Assembly: GCA_033296885.1 (NCBI GenBank)
Contig: MU864013.1
Coordinates: 1-64,000 of the forward strand
Reading direction: 5' to 3'
Origin: Triangularia verruculosa
Lineage: Eukaryota; Ascomycota; Sordariomycetes; Sordariales; Podosporaceae
Length of the DNA: 64,000 nt
Both the position numbers and the translations under genes were made by a program. Positions 10,370 to 22,377 of this stretch are shown one piece after another (the first letter of the stretch is position 1; the number at the start of each line of letters is the position of its first letter). The notes under the pieces were generated by a model. The model worked only from the letters and a program-made list of their open reading frames with translations. It was not told the origin of the DNA and made no database searches.

Positions 10370-13300
10370 TCATAGCTTCTCGGGAATGTGATCCTCCACA
10401 GCTGCCAGAGCTGCCAGATTGTTCTCGCCCATACTCAACACACCGTCGGTGGCGCCTGTCCCGCTACCGCCAACACCCGCAAGGAGCGCAACACACTCAA
10501 TAACGTCTTGCGGCTCCAGCACATGCCATCTGGCCAGCGTCACCTTGGTGCTAGCCCCGACGGTCACGGAGAAGGTATTGTCCGCCTCCACCTCGGCAGA
10601 GCCATCGCTGGGCGCGGACAAGCCGTTGAGTGCCCGGAACATGTCCTCGTCGGTAAAGTCATCTCCCATACAGAGGACAAACTCGAGCTTGCGGGCAGAT
10701 TCGTCGTCAGACTCCAAAGCCTTGAGCTCGGCATTGTACGTGTTGACGAGGCGCTTGGCGATCTCCCCCTTGTTGATAAACGTCGGGCGGACCTCAATGT
10801 TGGCCTTTCCAGGCATAACCTCAACGTCCCACTTGCGAGCGACGGTGCCCTCGACTTCCTTTTGGCATTCGCGAGACATGTGAAGACCTTGCTCGGGGTC
10901 GGCCAGGCGGTAGTGCCACGTCAAAGCGCACCGTTTCCGTTCGATAAACGAGCCTGGATATGGTCAGTACTCAGTCGCAGCTAGACGGTGAGAAAAAGCA
11001 GACTTACCCGGAACCTTATCAGTGTACTTTTGGAACACAGTGACGACCTCCTCCTGCCAGCCCATGTCAAACTTCTCCACCAAATTCTCCCACTCGGTTG
11101 CCCCCGGGTTTCTCATGAAGCTGCCGTGCTCAGCGCTGAAGCCGAGCCCAGAGATATGGCCCAGATGATGCGACAGGAACTCTTGGTCACGGCCAGAAAT
11201 GATCCAGACGGCGTTCTGAGGGTCGGCAGCGAGCGCCTTCAAACTGGTGATGACACGCTCCGAAGGAACAGCAGCGCTGGGCTCCCGCACTATGGGGGTA
11301 AGCGTGCCGTCATAGTCAAACATAAACAGGCGCTTCTTGGCGGCCCGATACTTTCTAAGCATCTCGGACCGGTCAAGAAGAGGCGTCGAGATGATGTTCT
11401 TGCGGCTACCAAGAACATTGACCAACCGCCTCAAGAAGCCGACAATCCAGAACTGAACGTTCTTGCTGGTAACATGGGCCAAGAGATTCTTTTGCATGGC
11501 CTGACGTTTCTCCTCGGGCATGAGCAGAGCATTATTGATAGCCTCGGCGACGCCCGACAGATCCCACGGGTTGATGTGGATGGCGTCCTTGAGAGAGCCA
11601 GCAGTGCCGCTGAACTCGGACAGGATCAGGGGCCCAGCAGAATCGCGCTGGCACATGACGTATTCCAGAGAAGTGGTGTTCATGCCGTCTCTGACCGAGG
11701 TGATGAGGCCGATGTCGGCGGCGCGGAGGAGGGCAAAGTACTCGTCCTGGCTGATGTACTGGGCATAGTGCTGCACAGGAGCAAATCCAAGAGAGCCGTA
11801 CATGCCGTTGATCTTCATGATAAGTTCGCTCACACGGCTGGCGATCTTGCTCTCGGAACCATCCGTCTCCTCCTCAATGCTGGTGGGAGAGGTGACCTGG
11901 ATCAGGACAACCTTTTCCCGCCACTCGGGGTACATCTCCAGGAAGCGCTCAAAGGCCATCAGCTTTTGGGCGACACCGCGGACAGTATCTAGACGGTCAC
12001 GGCCAACAATCACATTTTTGCCCTCGTAAAGCTTCTTTAGGTTCTCGTACTTTTCGTTGACCTCATCCGTCCAGGCAAGACTGGCCACCTTGGTCGCGTC
12101 AATGCCAATGGGGAAGACACCAATCTCTACCCGGCCACCGTAGGCGTCAATGCCTGCCGTGTCGGATGGGAAGCCCAGAATGCGCGTGCAGCAGCTGGCA
12201 AAGTGGCGAGAGTAGCTGTAGCTCTGGAATCCCACCAGGTTGGCCCCCAGGACGCCCTCCAAGACCTCCTTTCTCCGCGGCAGACAGCGCAGAAACTCGC
12301 TGCTGGGGAAGGGGGAGTGCAGGTAGAAGGAAATGTACATGTGGGGAGACCGTTGCCGCAACATGCTAGGAAGCAGCATCAGGTTGTAGTCATGCACAAT
12401 GACAATGTCGCCGGGCTTGTAGACCTCGAGGATCCTGTTAGCAAACTTTTGGTTCATGCGGTAGAAGTCGGCCCATTGCACTCTCTCAGCGCGGCCGTCG
12501 GTGGGCTCGTGCTGTCTGTAGTGGAAAAGCGTGTAGAGGTCGTGCTCGGCGTAGCGTCGCCATCTGGCCTGATCCTTGAGGCGGATGCCCTCGTCCAGCC
12601 CGTCAGAGTCATCAGCCAGCCAGACGGGAATCGTCTTTATTCTCTTGTTGTGGGACAATTGGTTTTCGAGACGTAGCATGTCATCCCGAGGAATCCAAAG
12701 ACCGTCAGCCAGCGGCGGGGTAGGAGGAGCGACGCCATCGATGGGCACGGGTTTGGAGAGATGGTTGAGAGCGCTAAGGTGGACGGTAGTGGTGGGCGGG
12801 GTACCGGGGGGCGACGGGGCGTCGGTTGGAGTTTCAATCTCGCCAGTCCAGGCCACGACGGTGTGGTTCCATGGCGAGTCGTCCGACGAGAGGTAGGAAA
12901 AGGAGTCGAAGAGGGCCGACTGGCCTCGGCGGGGTGTCAATTCCTGCAGCACAACGAAACGATGACATCAGCCCCACCATTCCGACACTTGGCAAACCGT
13001 TGCTGCTTGAGGGGTCGCTCGCTGCAAGCCACGCGCCGTCGACATCAACGAGACCGTTTGGGGAGGGGAAAACATACCCAATCCGAGCCTTTTCTGTATT
13101 TGAGCGAGTGGGGGATGTTGAAGGTGGCTGAGATGATGTTTCCACTGAGCGAGAGCTCGGGACTGATTTCCCTGAACTCGGACATGGACTCTCTGCGGCC
13201 GGCCATGGTGGCTTCGGTAAGCCTGTTCATCCAATTCTTGCCCTCTTGTGCACCAACAGTCACCTTGTTATGGAACGACTGCCCTTCGCGGTTTGTGCTG

Positions 13301-13554
13301 TCGGGAGCGGGCGAGGCGGCAATGGCGTGGTCGAGGGCTCTGCGCGAGAAGTAGTCTCCTCTCGACGGTCCTCGGCCTCGGTTCGACTTGTCGCTGATAT
13401 CCGACTCGTACGTCTCTTGGGTGATGTCGGGCGTCACGGGCACGGCGGTGGCCGAGGCTCGGAGATGGGGAGGCAGGAAGGAGTCGTTTCGTTCGGGCAC
13501 CCCAGGAAGGTGAGGCAGGCTTTTCGAGCCTGTGGCTTCGGGTTTCTGCGCCAT
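10370..13554 (-). CDS. tps2: Trehalose-6-phosphate phosphatase, Tps2 type
   Basis: Three exons: 13554-13078, 12943-11008 and 10953-10370, total 998 residues. Introns have GTATGT and GTAAGT donors with CAG acceptors, and phases close. The enzyme removes phosphate from trehalose 6-phosphate in the second step of trehalose synthesis, in a cytosolic complex with Tps1. The order is a Ser/Pro-rich N-terminal extension (about 160 residues), a glycosyltransferase-20-like domain (VIVHDYNLMLLPSMLR, FYLHSPFPSSEFLR), then a HAD-type phosphatase domain. The phosphatase has the nucleophile motif FMFDYDGTLTPIV, WIISGRDQEFL and GDDFTDEDMF, so catalytic aspartates are present. That separates it from the regulatory Tps3/Tsl1 subunits. 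Start at 13554 is preferred over the in-frame 13752 codon, which would add low-complexity residues. A long CT-rich 5' flank lies upstream. Confidence 0.93.
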
Positions 13555-15275
13555 GGTAGACTGGTTAACGGATGTCTCGACGGGTGTATGGTGGTGGGTT
13601 GTGGTGGCGGTGACAGGAGAAGACAGGAAAGGAAAAGAAGAGGGCGGTCTGGGCGGAATAAAAGTGTAAAGTAAAAGGAAGAGGCACAAGTTGGCAAACC
13701 CGCAGGTCGATGACGGGATGAAAGACGAGATGACTGGACTCGTGGAGCACACAGTCAGGGGCAGGAAGCAAGCAACAAGAACAGGGCTCAGGCCTGTGGG
13801 AAGCGAAGGGCTGGTGGGGCTCTCTCAATCTTTCCGTGTGCTTCCAGCCGCGAGAGAGAGTAGAGAGAGGGGAGACTCTTTGTCTTGTTCTGTTCTCTCG
13901 CTGGTTCTCTCTCCGCTCTGTTTCCTCCGGCAGCTGCAGAAGCTAATATTCCTGACCTCCGTTGCTGCTGTTTTGCTGCCATGCATCGCCCGGCATTTCG
14001 CGATGTTGCTCCGCGATTGGGCAGCATCCGCTTATTTGGAGGTGAGGGGCACTCGACAGCCAGAGCCCAGCGAAGTGGCGGGGTACTTTGCATCCCTCTC
14101 CCTTCTCTGTTCTTCTCTCCTGGGCTCTATTCTTTTCCAAGGCGCTCTCTTGACGAGCCCGTATTATTCATAGTCCCAGACCACAAGCAGGGTGGGTGAG
14201 GGAATCGAGAGAGACAAGGAGTGGAGGGGCTAGAGGAAGAAAAGCATTGACCACTCACCGGCTGGGTCTGACGTAATGGCTAGTGGTCTGCCTCGGGGCG
14301 GGGGTTGTGACAAGGTCTTCTCCGGGCACGTCTTTCTCAATGAACTCGGATCGGATTGTTGGAGAGAGGGAGAGGATGGAGGGGAACAGGTGACGAAAGA
14401 AGGACGCAACGGGGAACGAAGAACGGTTGGAGGTGCGGACAAGCGTCCTTTTCACTGTTGGAGCCCAGACTAGGGAAACGTGCTCTTGGGAGATGCTTGG
14501 TGCTTGGTGCTTGATGTGGGGCGTCCGACGTTGTTATTTTAGCGACGCGCCACTGCCTTTGCACAGTGCTCCAAGAAGCTCACGATAATAAGCTTGATTG
14601 CAGGTGCCTCTCTGATGGTGTTCCAGGCCCGACATTCACATTGTACCCCTGCCAGGCCAGGGCCACGGGATGGCGGGCCTCAAAAGGGTTGGCCAGATCT
14701 GTTCTATCTCTTGTCTGTCCACAATATCAGCCTGAATGGCTCCTCTGTGAGCTGAGTGTGTGAGTGTGAGTGTGAGTTGTGAGAGTGTGAGCCATTTTCA
14801 ACGTCGCTTCGCTCGCTCGCTCTCGTTCAGCGAGATGTCTTCCTCTCCCGGTCTGCCGTAGTGGTGCCGCCGAATTGGCCGCAATTCCCCGATGATGCCA
14901 TCCATCTTCTGCCGTTCTTCCACCTCGTCGTCGTGATGGTTTCTTTGCCCATCTCTCACATGGCGAGATTCGTATCCCTGACTGGCTCTCCCCTCCCGTC
15001 CCTCCAACACAGTTGACCCCCCTCATCGGTACGACCGTTATCGAGATGCATGTCTCACACACCACCCGCATCGCATCGATAAGCTCATCTTGGGCCGCGT
15101 TGGAATGGATTGGTACCCGACGTGGTGCACCTCTTTAATGGCCCCTCCTCACCAGCCACTTACGTCTTTTTGGTGACGGCGCTGCGACGCTGCATCGGCT
15201 CTCCTTCGGGGCCTGTCCTGTGCGGCATTTAGGAGCTACCTACCGTACCTATTTACAAATACCACAGTCTTGGCA
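13555..15275. other. Intergenic region with GT-rich microsatellite
   Basis: The right part follows the GFA gene's 3' end and the left part is the promoter and leader of tps2. It holds polypyrimidine and polypurine stretches near 13850-13930 and a (TGTGAG)-like microsatellite at about 14755-14790. Frames seen here are low-complexity shadows. Confidence 0.55.
14755..14790. repeat. GTGTGAG-type microsatellite
   Basis: A short run of TGTGTGAGTGTGAGTGTGAG followed by imperfect copies ending at the sequence GTGAGCC. It lies in the intergenic region upstream of tps2, with no gene across it. Confidence 0.7.
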
Positions 15276-16074
15276 TCAACTCTCATCCTTCTTCTCCTTT
15301 TCCTTTGGGTTGGTCCCCTCCAGAACCTCCCCTGTCTCCTCATCGCAGAGGTCGCTCTCGCCCGCCAGCCTGCTGAACTTGGGCAAGCCATCCTTGACAT
15401 CCACCACCCGCTGGGGATAAAACATGTGGCACTGCGCCGCGAACGCCTCCCTCCCTTCCTTGGTGTTGATGCCCTCGATCAGCGTCGGGAACAGCAAGAT
15501 CATGTTCCTCCCCTCGTCCATGATCGGCGTCCTGCAGTAGGCGCACTGCACCTTGCAGGGGAGGTGGTGCGTGGTGGACTTGGCTGTTGGGTCGTACCAG
15601 CCGAGGTCGTGATGGCCGTTGGTGAAGTTGATGTCCTCCTTGTGAAAGATGGCTGCCCATTGGAAGGGGGCCTTGTAATTCTGTTAGCCAAGTCGGCAGT
15701 GGACAGAAGGAGGTGAGACATACTCCATGCATTCTCTGGCAGGTGGTGCAATGGCAGTATTTGCTAGCCAGCGGCTTGTCTCGCGACAGTTCATATTGAA
15801 CGGCACCACAATGGCATTTGCCCTTCCACTTCACGGGGAAGTTCTCGCCCTTGTCGTGGATCTTATATGGCGCTCGAAATTTCCACTGGTCTTCTTCGCG
15901 GTCGGTTCGGGAACTGGCCTGATACTGATGAGGCTCGTCGCCCCTGCTGCGCTTATTGTTGCGGTTGGGCTCGTCAGACATCTTGAAGCGTGGGGACGCT
16001 GTCGAGAGAGGGCGAGCAAAAAAGGGTGTAATCCGCTTCGATACAGCGAAGAGAGGGCGAGGACGGAGTAGCAT
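15276..16074 (-). CDS. GFA/CENP-V family zinc protein with presequence
   Basis: Two exons: 16074-15724 and 15671-15276, total 248 residues. Donor is GTATGT and phase is 0. The GFA/CENP-V fold binds zinc through paired cysteines; the family is named for glutathione-dependent formaldehyde activation, though most fungal members are uncharacterised. Zinc ligands are visible as KCHCGAVQYE, YCHCTTCQRMHG and CAYCRTP. Starting at 16074 gives a basic, acid-free leader (MLLRPRPLFAVSKRITPFFA, then RPLSTASPRF) that looks like a mitochondrial presequence. A second in-frame ATG at 15981 (MSDEPNRNNK) would give a form without it. A highly charged linker precedes the domain. Metabolic role unknown. Confidence 0.82.
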
Positions 16075-16301
16075 CAAGGTGGTCAATTGGTTTATATAAA
16101 GCGGAAATCCTGCCTCACTCAAATACCACCGACAAAAAGAGGTCATGTTTATCATCAGAGGTCTTGAGCGTGTCATTGATTCACACCGGCACGGCACTGA
16201 CGTCACGACACGCCCCGCCATTTGAGCCCCTATTTCCATTGTCCATCGTACAAAACACCACAGCAAACCGATCGCCATGTCATCTCCTGGAGGCGATACG
16301 C

Positions 16302-17834
16302 TCAGGCCTTGGCGCATTCTACCACGCAATGGGGGTCACCCGCCCGGACGTGGTATTTGACCACCCTCAGCCCGGCCTTCTCCACCAACGCCCTGTACAT
16401 CTTCTCGTTCCTCAGTTTCCCGCCCAGGTTGAACATGACCAAATCCACGTGGGTGTTTTGGGGCGGGTTGATCCCTTCAAACAGCTTGAGTTCCACGATC
16501 AAAGCTCTCGCCTCCCCATCGTCATCCGGCAGAGCTTCAGCAACCTGTTTGAGGATGTTGACCGCAAGCGCGTCAGAGTAATCCAGCAGGATCCTCCTCA
16601 GAACATACACCCACGCCCCTAGACATTAACACGTCACTGCGTCAGCTTTCTCACATCTCACAATTCACCGCCAAGAAACAGACACACCTTTCACCACCTG
16701 AGCATCATGGAAATCATGGCTCATCACCCTCACCCCCTCGAGACCCCCATCATTCAGCCTCTCCACAGCAGCAATCACATCGGGCCGATCCTGCAAAACA
16801 CACTCCTGCGGCGCCAGCCCCTCCACGTTCCCCAGCAGCTCCTTCAACAACTGTCCCATCCCCCCTCCCACATCCACAATCTTGGGTCTCAAACCTCTGC
16901 CATCCCTTGCAACTGTCGTCCGTTTGGAGCCCACCCACGAGACATCATACAACGCACCCTCCCCGGTGATGGGGATGTCGCCCCCGAAAATATTCTTGGC
17001 CTGCATCGCCCGCTTGAACGCCCCGCTGTATTCAGGAAACAAGGCTTTGACTTCCCAGGGAGGTAGCTCAGGGTGGCCCCAGGCGAACGAAAAGGGGGTG
17101 TGAGTCTGTCCTGGGGGTTCGCGCCGGCCGTACCGGGAGAAGTACTCTGGCCATTGGAAGAATGCCTTGAAGCCGTTGCCGACCGCGATGATGGCGAGGT
17201 CCGAGACCGGGTTGGTGGACATGTATAGGGGAGATAGGCGGGAATGGGAGACTGAATTGGGGACGGGCCCGGGAGAGAGCTTGGACGTGGCGATTAGGTG
17301 GTTGATAAGACGAGCTAGAGAGACAGCGTGAGGGCTGAAGACAATGGTGAATAATTAGGAGGGAAACTTACTGACAAGTGCTTCGTCGGCGTTGAGCTTG
17401 AGGGAGAGGTCGGAAACGGTGATGTAACCGGGTGAAGTGACGGGAATCAAGTCAAAGGCCTTCCACGAGCTCAGTAGCGACCAAACGGCAATATCAGAGG
17501 CGGTGACCCATTCATCCTTCACAGCTTCAATGGGATGCGAGGCTTCGACAGCAAAAGTGCGCGCACTTTGGGCGAGTTTGCGACGAAGCGGGATATCATC
17601 GCCGCCTTGATCAATAGTCGCGGCAAGACGTTTGGCATCCTCCAGAAGAGCTTCCGCCGCGGCAACGATATCATAGGGCTTGGTCGTCGAGGGCGATACT
17701 GGCGAGGTCGTCATCATGGTGGCAACGTTGGGCGTCGGTCGTTGGGTCGGAATAGTAGGAGATGCTAACATTGTTGCAAAAAGGTTCCTTCTTGGCGTCA
17801 AACTCTGCCCTACGATAGCACAGATGCGAGACAC
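16302..17834 (-). CDS. SAM-dependent O-methyltransferase-like protein
   Basis: Three exons: 17834-17372, 17314-16688 and 16618-16302, total 468 residues, with consistent phases. It matches the fungal/plant O-methyltransferase 2 family: an N-terminal winged-helix dimerisation region (VTASDIAVWSLLSSWKAFD, then ITVSDLSLKLNADEALV), a Rossmann core with KIVDVGGGMGQLLKELL for SAM binding, and the later DRPDVI and HDFHDAQ segments. In most of the family the catalytic base is the His of an L-x-x-(I/V)-L-H-D-W motif. Here the matching stretch is VLRRILLDYSD, so Leu takes the place of His and Tyr of Trp. That suggests altered or lost methyltransfer. Substrates of relatives are aromatic hydroxyls in secondary metabolism, but no cluster surrounds it. 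Confidence 0.85.
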
Positions 17835-18274
17835 GGCACGGGAACTGTGGGCTTATATGTTCGCTTTAGGGAGTAGTTGCCTCGGATAAAACGTGGGGAA
17901 CTGCCGCTTCCCAAGGGGACAAACAGAACTGCCAATTCTGGGGTTTCCGTCAAGCTGTCAAAAAAAAAAATGTCCGGAAGGTGCCAAGGTCTCGGGACAA
18001 TATGTCAGAATCTGTGGAGAGGGCGATCGAAGATTCGGGTATGGTGTGTGAGACAGCCATGTTGCGCGCGTGGCATGCTTGGTACACTCTCGGGCCCGGA
18101 TATATGAGGCTGCACCGGAACATAACGGGTTCACTGGGACTTGTGGCTGAGACCTCGGGGCCGAGATTCTGGGATGCTGTGAGGTAAGGAGACCGGAATA
18201 TGTGGTCGAGAAAAAGACGCCATTGGGATGAAAGGTTTGTATGGAACGTGTTACATGGGCCACCTACGTACTAT
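17835..18274. other. Intergenic, no gene seen
   Basis: Promoter side of the O-methyltransferase and 3' side of the SET gene. Contains a 10-base A run near 17960. No supported feature. Confidence 0.5.
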
Positions 18275-19468
18275 CTATTCTTCGCCACCCAAGCGGAAAC
18301 CCCAGCTCCAATGTCCCGCAGCGTCATCGACCAGGTTCCTCATGTGAACTACAAACGGCCGCGTCTCATCTTTTAGTAGGAGACCCCTTTCCAAACACAT
18401 CGTGGCGTATCTGATCGCTTTCCACTTGTTCTTGACGCCGTTAAACTCGATTGCAGCACGGTAGTACGCCTCATGGATTCTGACCTCGAGGCCCTCGAGC
18501 TCATGCAAGCTGATCAAGAGCTCGGCCTTCTCGGCTTCATCCTGCAAACGGAGTTCGTACTGATCGAGTTGGTTTCTGATGTCCAGTAGCTGGGCTGTGC
18601 GGGAGTCAGACTCTTTCTGGAGATGAGACGGCTGCGTGCACCGGGGACAGGAACAGGTGAAATTCCAGAGGGAAAGGGAGGACTGCCTCTGCTGGGAAGT
18701 CTGCGTCAGGCTGCAACATCGATCGTGTTAGTAGAGACAAACAAAAATATTAAACCATGGTTCGAGGACTGCTTACTCAACATAGCCTATCGTCACCTCG
18801 TCCCCAGGATAGATATCCCGGACTGCAAAAAGACTCTTTCTGAATGTGCGAGGATCAAAGTGGTAGGCGGCATTTGGGCTGCAGGCGTGGTTGACACTAG
18901 ACACTGAGATTCGACACCAAGTCCAGTTAGTCCTGCGGAAAACCACGGGTAAATCCCTGAGAAGGGCCTCACCATCTAGGAACAGGGTGTGAAATTCTGT
19001 TTGTCGATCCATCTTGGTGCGAAATGCATTGTTGCCGAAAATAGCCAGCGCCCTGTTCTTCGATAGTCCCTCACGTCCAGACAGACCAAAGAAGGTTTCC
19101 CGCGACGCAGTTAGCAGCATGAAAACAGCTTCTTCCACAAGCTCAGAGAGGACTTTCTGGTTCAGATCGCTAAATGCTCCGTGATCAATCACCGAAGATG
19201 TTGTCACCAGCGATATTCCCCTCCCGTCATTGAAGGATGGCTGCATATAGACACAGTAGTTGTTTTTGCCAGGCTGGTAACAGGATCCCTTTCTCCAGCT
19301 CGACCAAATTCCGCTGATCAGGTGGTGGTTGGGGAGGAGCGGGTGGAGCTGAAATGCCACGCTTGTTGAAGTATGTTGGGCGATTTCCATCGGAGGACAG
19401 GTTTGCCATGGCGGGCCGATAGCAGATTGCCATATGAGAAGGGGGGCAGAGGCGTGAATTGGTAACAT
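18275..19468 (-). CDS. SET-domain protein, probable methyltransferase
   Basis: Three exons fit: 19468-18973, 18903-18777 and 18710-18275, total about 352 residues. The first intron (69 bp, in frame) has a GTGAGG donor, an ACTAAC branch site and a CAG acceptor. Removing it joins TLFLD to VSSVNHACSPNAAYHFD, restoring the SET signature N-H-x-C-x-P-N. The second SET motif, PGDEVTIGYVDLTQ, spans the next splice, and a post-SET FTCSCPRC follows. The N-terminal N-SET part reads YCVYMQPSFNDGRGISLVT. Such proteins methylate lysines on histones or other proteins; the substrate here is unknown. The C-terminal 90 residues are helical and charged. The start is uncertain: the first 70 residues have no recognisable pattern, and an upstream exon could exist. 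Confidence 0.82.
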
Positions 19469-22377
19469 GATGGTGAAACTCGATTATTCTGTGTACAAAT
19501 TCGAGGAATTCCATCTCACTCGGTGGTTGAGAAGACAGACAATGTCAGGGGGCCTGAGGACTTGAAGATCATGTTTCATGTCAAGCCTCAACCAAGCGGC
19601 TTCAGATCGCTCTTGGCGTAGTCCCTCGACATCTCCCTAGGTAAGGCACCTTACTCACCCAACCGGCGATAGGTACACCGAAGAAAAGCGAAAGTCGTGC
19701 GCGAGGCTCTCTACCCACTGCATTCTCAAGAAGATGGTGTGTAGTCATCGACCACCGACAAGGGGGTTGCTCGGAGTTCGAACCAATGATCTCTTTATCA
19801 GTCGCCAACCTGTGTTCCTCACCGGCTAAAATGGCCTCGTGGTGCGCGGCCCGGTTCTGGCTTTCGGCGGCCCGTTGGAATCGGAGGAGGAAGAGCTTCG
19901 CGTATATGCCGGCAGAAGGGCGCAGGAGCCAGAGCGCCACTCCAGCAGGGCATCGAGCTAGAGACAAACGACTGCGGCTCATACCTCACCTTTATCATTC
20001 ACAGGCACCCAGCCACGCACCTCGGAGAGTTTTGGGTCCGGTTAAGCAACGTTATCTCGAGCAGCCAGATCGCGCATATTAGCCCGAAGAAAAGCCCGGG
20101 GTATTGTGCATCCATAATTGCGCGGGCCGTTGGGCTGCTGTATGCCGGACGGCAGTTCAGCGTTTGTGGTTCTATTATCGTGGCGAGCACCGAAATGAAA
20201 GCTTGAAGGACCCGAGAAAAGATATATTAACTGTTTATTTGGCCGACATATTGGGGAGGTTGGCCAAATGCTGGATTCTATTCCGGTACCTATCTCGATT
20301 TGAAAAACCTTGTCCTCGAATCGTTGTGCTTCCACACTTAAACATCGCTGAGCACTCGGTAAAAGCTTTGGCGTTTGACCGCCAAAACAGCGGTGCGTAA
20401 TGAAGACAATGGAGTGCACATCATTTATGAAACGCCAAAAATGTCGCGGAGTGCTCTTCCGATGACGGAACAGAAGACTAGCTGGTTGCCTCATGGTGTA
20501 CGCAACTCTTGTGATGGCGGCTAGGTCTAGCCCCTCAGCCTCGAGTTAAGGTATAAAGCAAGGAGTATTGGCTTGGGTTGAGAATACATACTTAGCTGCA
20601 ACTCACGTCATTGCACCTCTCCTTACCCACCACATCAGAAATCAAGACCACGGGGCACATGGCCACCTCACCGATTCTGAGTTGCCAGGACTCGATAAAA
20701 GCGGGCCCCGCTTCGAAGTAAGTATGGCCAAGTCCCTATCCCCCAGTTTGTCATTATTCCTTCTAGACAACTAATCGACATGATTCATCAGGCTCGCCTG
20801 CACCGCACCGTCCCGTCGAGCAAGTGCCGGATCTCAGACAGCCACCCCGTCTTCATCCAGAAGTAGCAACTCCACATACCAGAGAGACACAGCCTTTTCG
20901 GATGGTGCCATTGGCCGATACTTTTCTTCCAATTTGCCCTGGTCACATCTCTCGGTAACTGGTACTGGGGTGAAGCGAGAAAATGACAATTATGATGAGC
21001 TGAGACAGGTAACCAGAGGAAGTAGCAGAGGATACCAAGGAACGATGATAGAGTGAGGAAGGTAACTCAGCGGTGATGACGCATACGGAACACGAAAGAG
21101 TTAGAGTGATGGGCACCTACCTTACATAGATTCTACTTGTTGCACCTCATATATCAAGTAGGCTTCATCTTCGTACTGCACATTATTAATCGCGTAAACA
21201 TGTCCTTCCGATGTAAGGTTCTGTTTGGATGGTGGATCCAAGATAGAAGTGGACCTAGCCCGGGCATTGAACCCCTATTTCGCCCCTTTTTTGTTGGCTC
21301 CATTCTTCACCGCCTGTCCCTCCAAAAACCACGACATCCTCGGATATTTTAGCGCTCATGTGCCTCAAATGGAGAACACAGGACAATCAAGTCAGAAAAA
21401 GCTCCGATGCCTCCCAGAGGCGGAACCTCACTTCCGGCGCGGGAAATTACATTGAAGGGCGCTGGCTCTGGGTTGCCGATGAAGCAGGGTGTGTCGAGTT
21501 GGGGGCTCTTTCGCACCGTGCCAACGGCATCCGTGCGGCAAGATTCCATGAGGCCAAGGAAAAAGCCAGCAGTGGAGGGTGAGCTTCTTAATGTTTGCAA
21601 ATGGTTGTCATGACCAGGTCTTTTGTGCTGGCCGCGAAGCTCTCTCCAATCCATTACCGTCCTTCGATGAATGAAAGTAATAGTGTTGGCGACCAAGACA
21701 TTACCTCCAAACAAGGTCTTTTGGCGTTGGAGAGGTGGAATTCCCACCATCGCGGGCAGTAGAATCAAGGGGTTGGCTGTACAAGCCGGTTGGCGACCGT
21801 GTTATGTGTAACCACATGCGGTTCATTTCCAGGCCACCATTCTGTCATGTCTGAAGCGCTCATTCAGTCATCTCTGCATTTTGCCAAGCTGTCACAGCCC
21901 TGGGAACTAGCAAATCACATACCTTACTGTACCTCGAACTAGGTAGTGGCTATGTAAGTCTGGCGCATGGTGATACTCTCGCAACCATGCGAAGTTTATG
22001 GCGACACTGGAGTTTAGTGGAAGATAGAATTGGGAGTCGCTGAATGATGTCGAATATCTAGTTGCGCGGCATGCAATCACTGCCCATGCTCTAATCTTTT
22101 ATTTTACGGTTTCCGTGACATGCAGTGAAAAAAGAAGCTTCCCGACACTTGAAATGGTGACCTGTTTGGCAATCTTCTTTGCCCCTCACCCACAGGCGAC
22201 ACTGGCACCAACTGCACAGTTGCGGCACAACAACGATGAATAGGGGAAGGATGCAGGTACGAGAGATCAAGCGCAGTAGACAAAATACACAAAGCAAAGT
22301 CTGCCCCCAACCTGTTGTGCACTTGCTCTTTACATGAGCCTCTCTAGTCTAATGCTTTTTTGGACAAAGGCTTCAAT
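19469..22377. other. Gene-poor 2.9-kb interval
   Basis: Frames up to 150 codons occur on both strands, but none has a family motif, codon pattern or matching splice sites. A tRNA-like GGTTCGAACTCC on the minus strand near 19770-19785 does not fold with neighbouring sequence. Base composition is ordinary, so the region is not RIP-degraded. Confidence 0.5.

Noticed and set aside
10988..12676. Long plus-strand open frames opposite tps2 (up to 334 codons)
   Set aside because: They are shadows of the GC-rich tps2 coding strand; the minus-strand protein has all family motifs.
19760..19880. Possible minus-strand tRNA with GGTTCGAACTCC
   Set aside because: T-stem, anticodon stem and acceptor stem do not pair, so no cloverleaf forms.
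20042..20494. 150-codon minus-strand frame in the gene-poor interval
   Set aside because: No motif, no splice support and no codon pattern like neighbouring genes.
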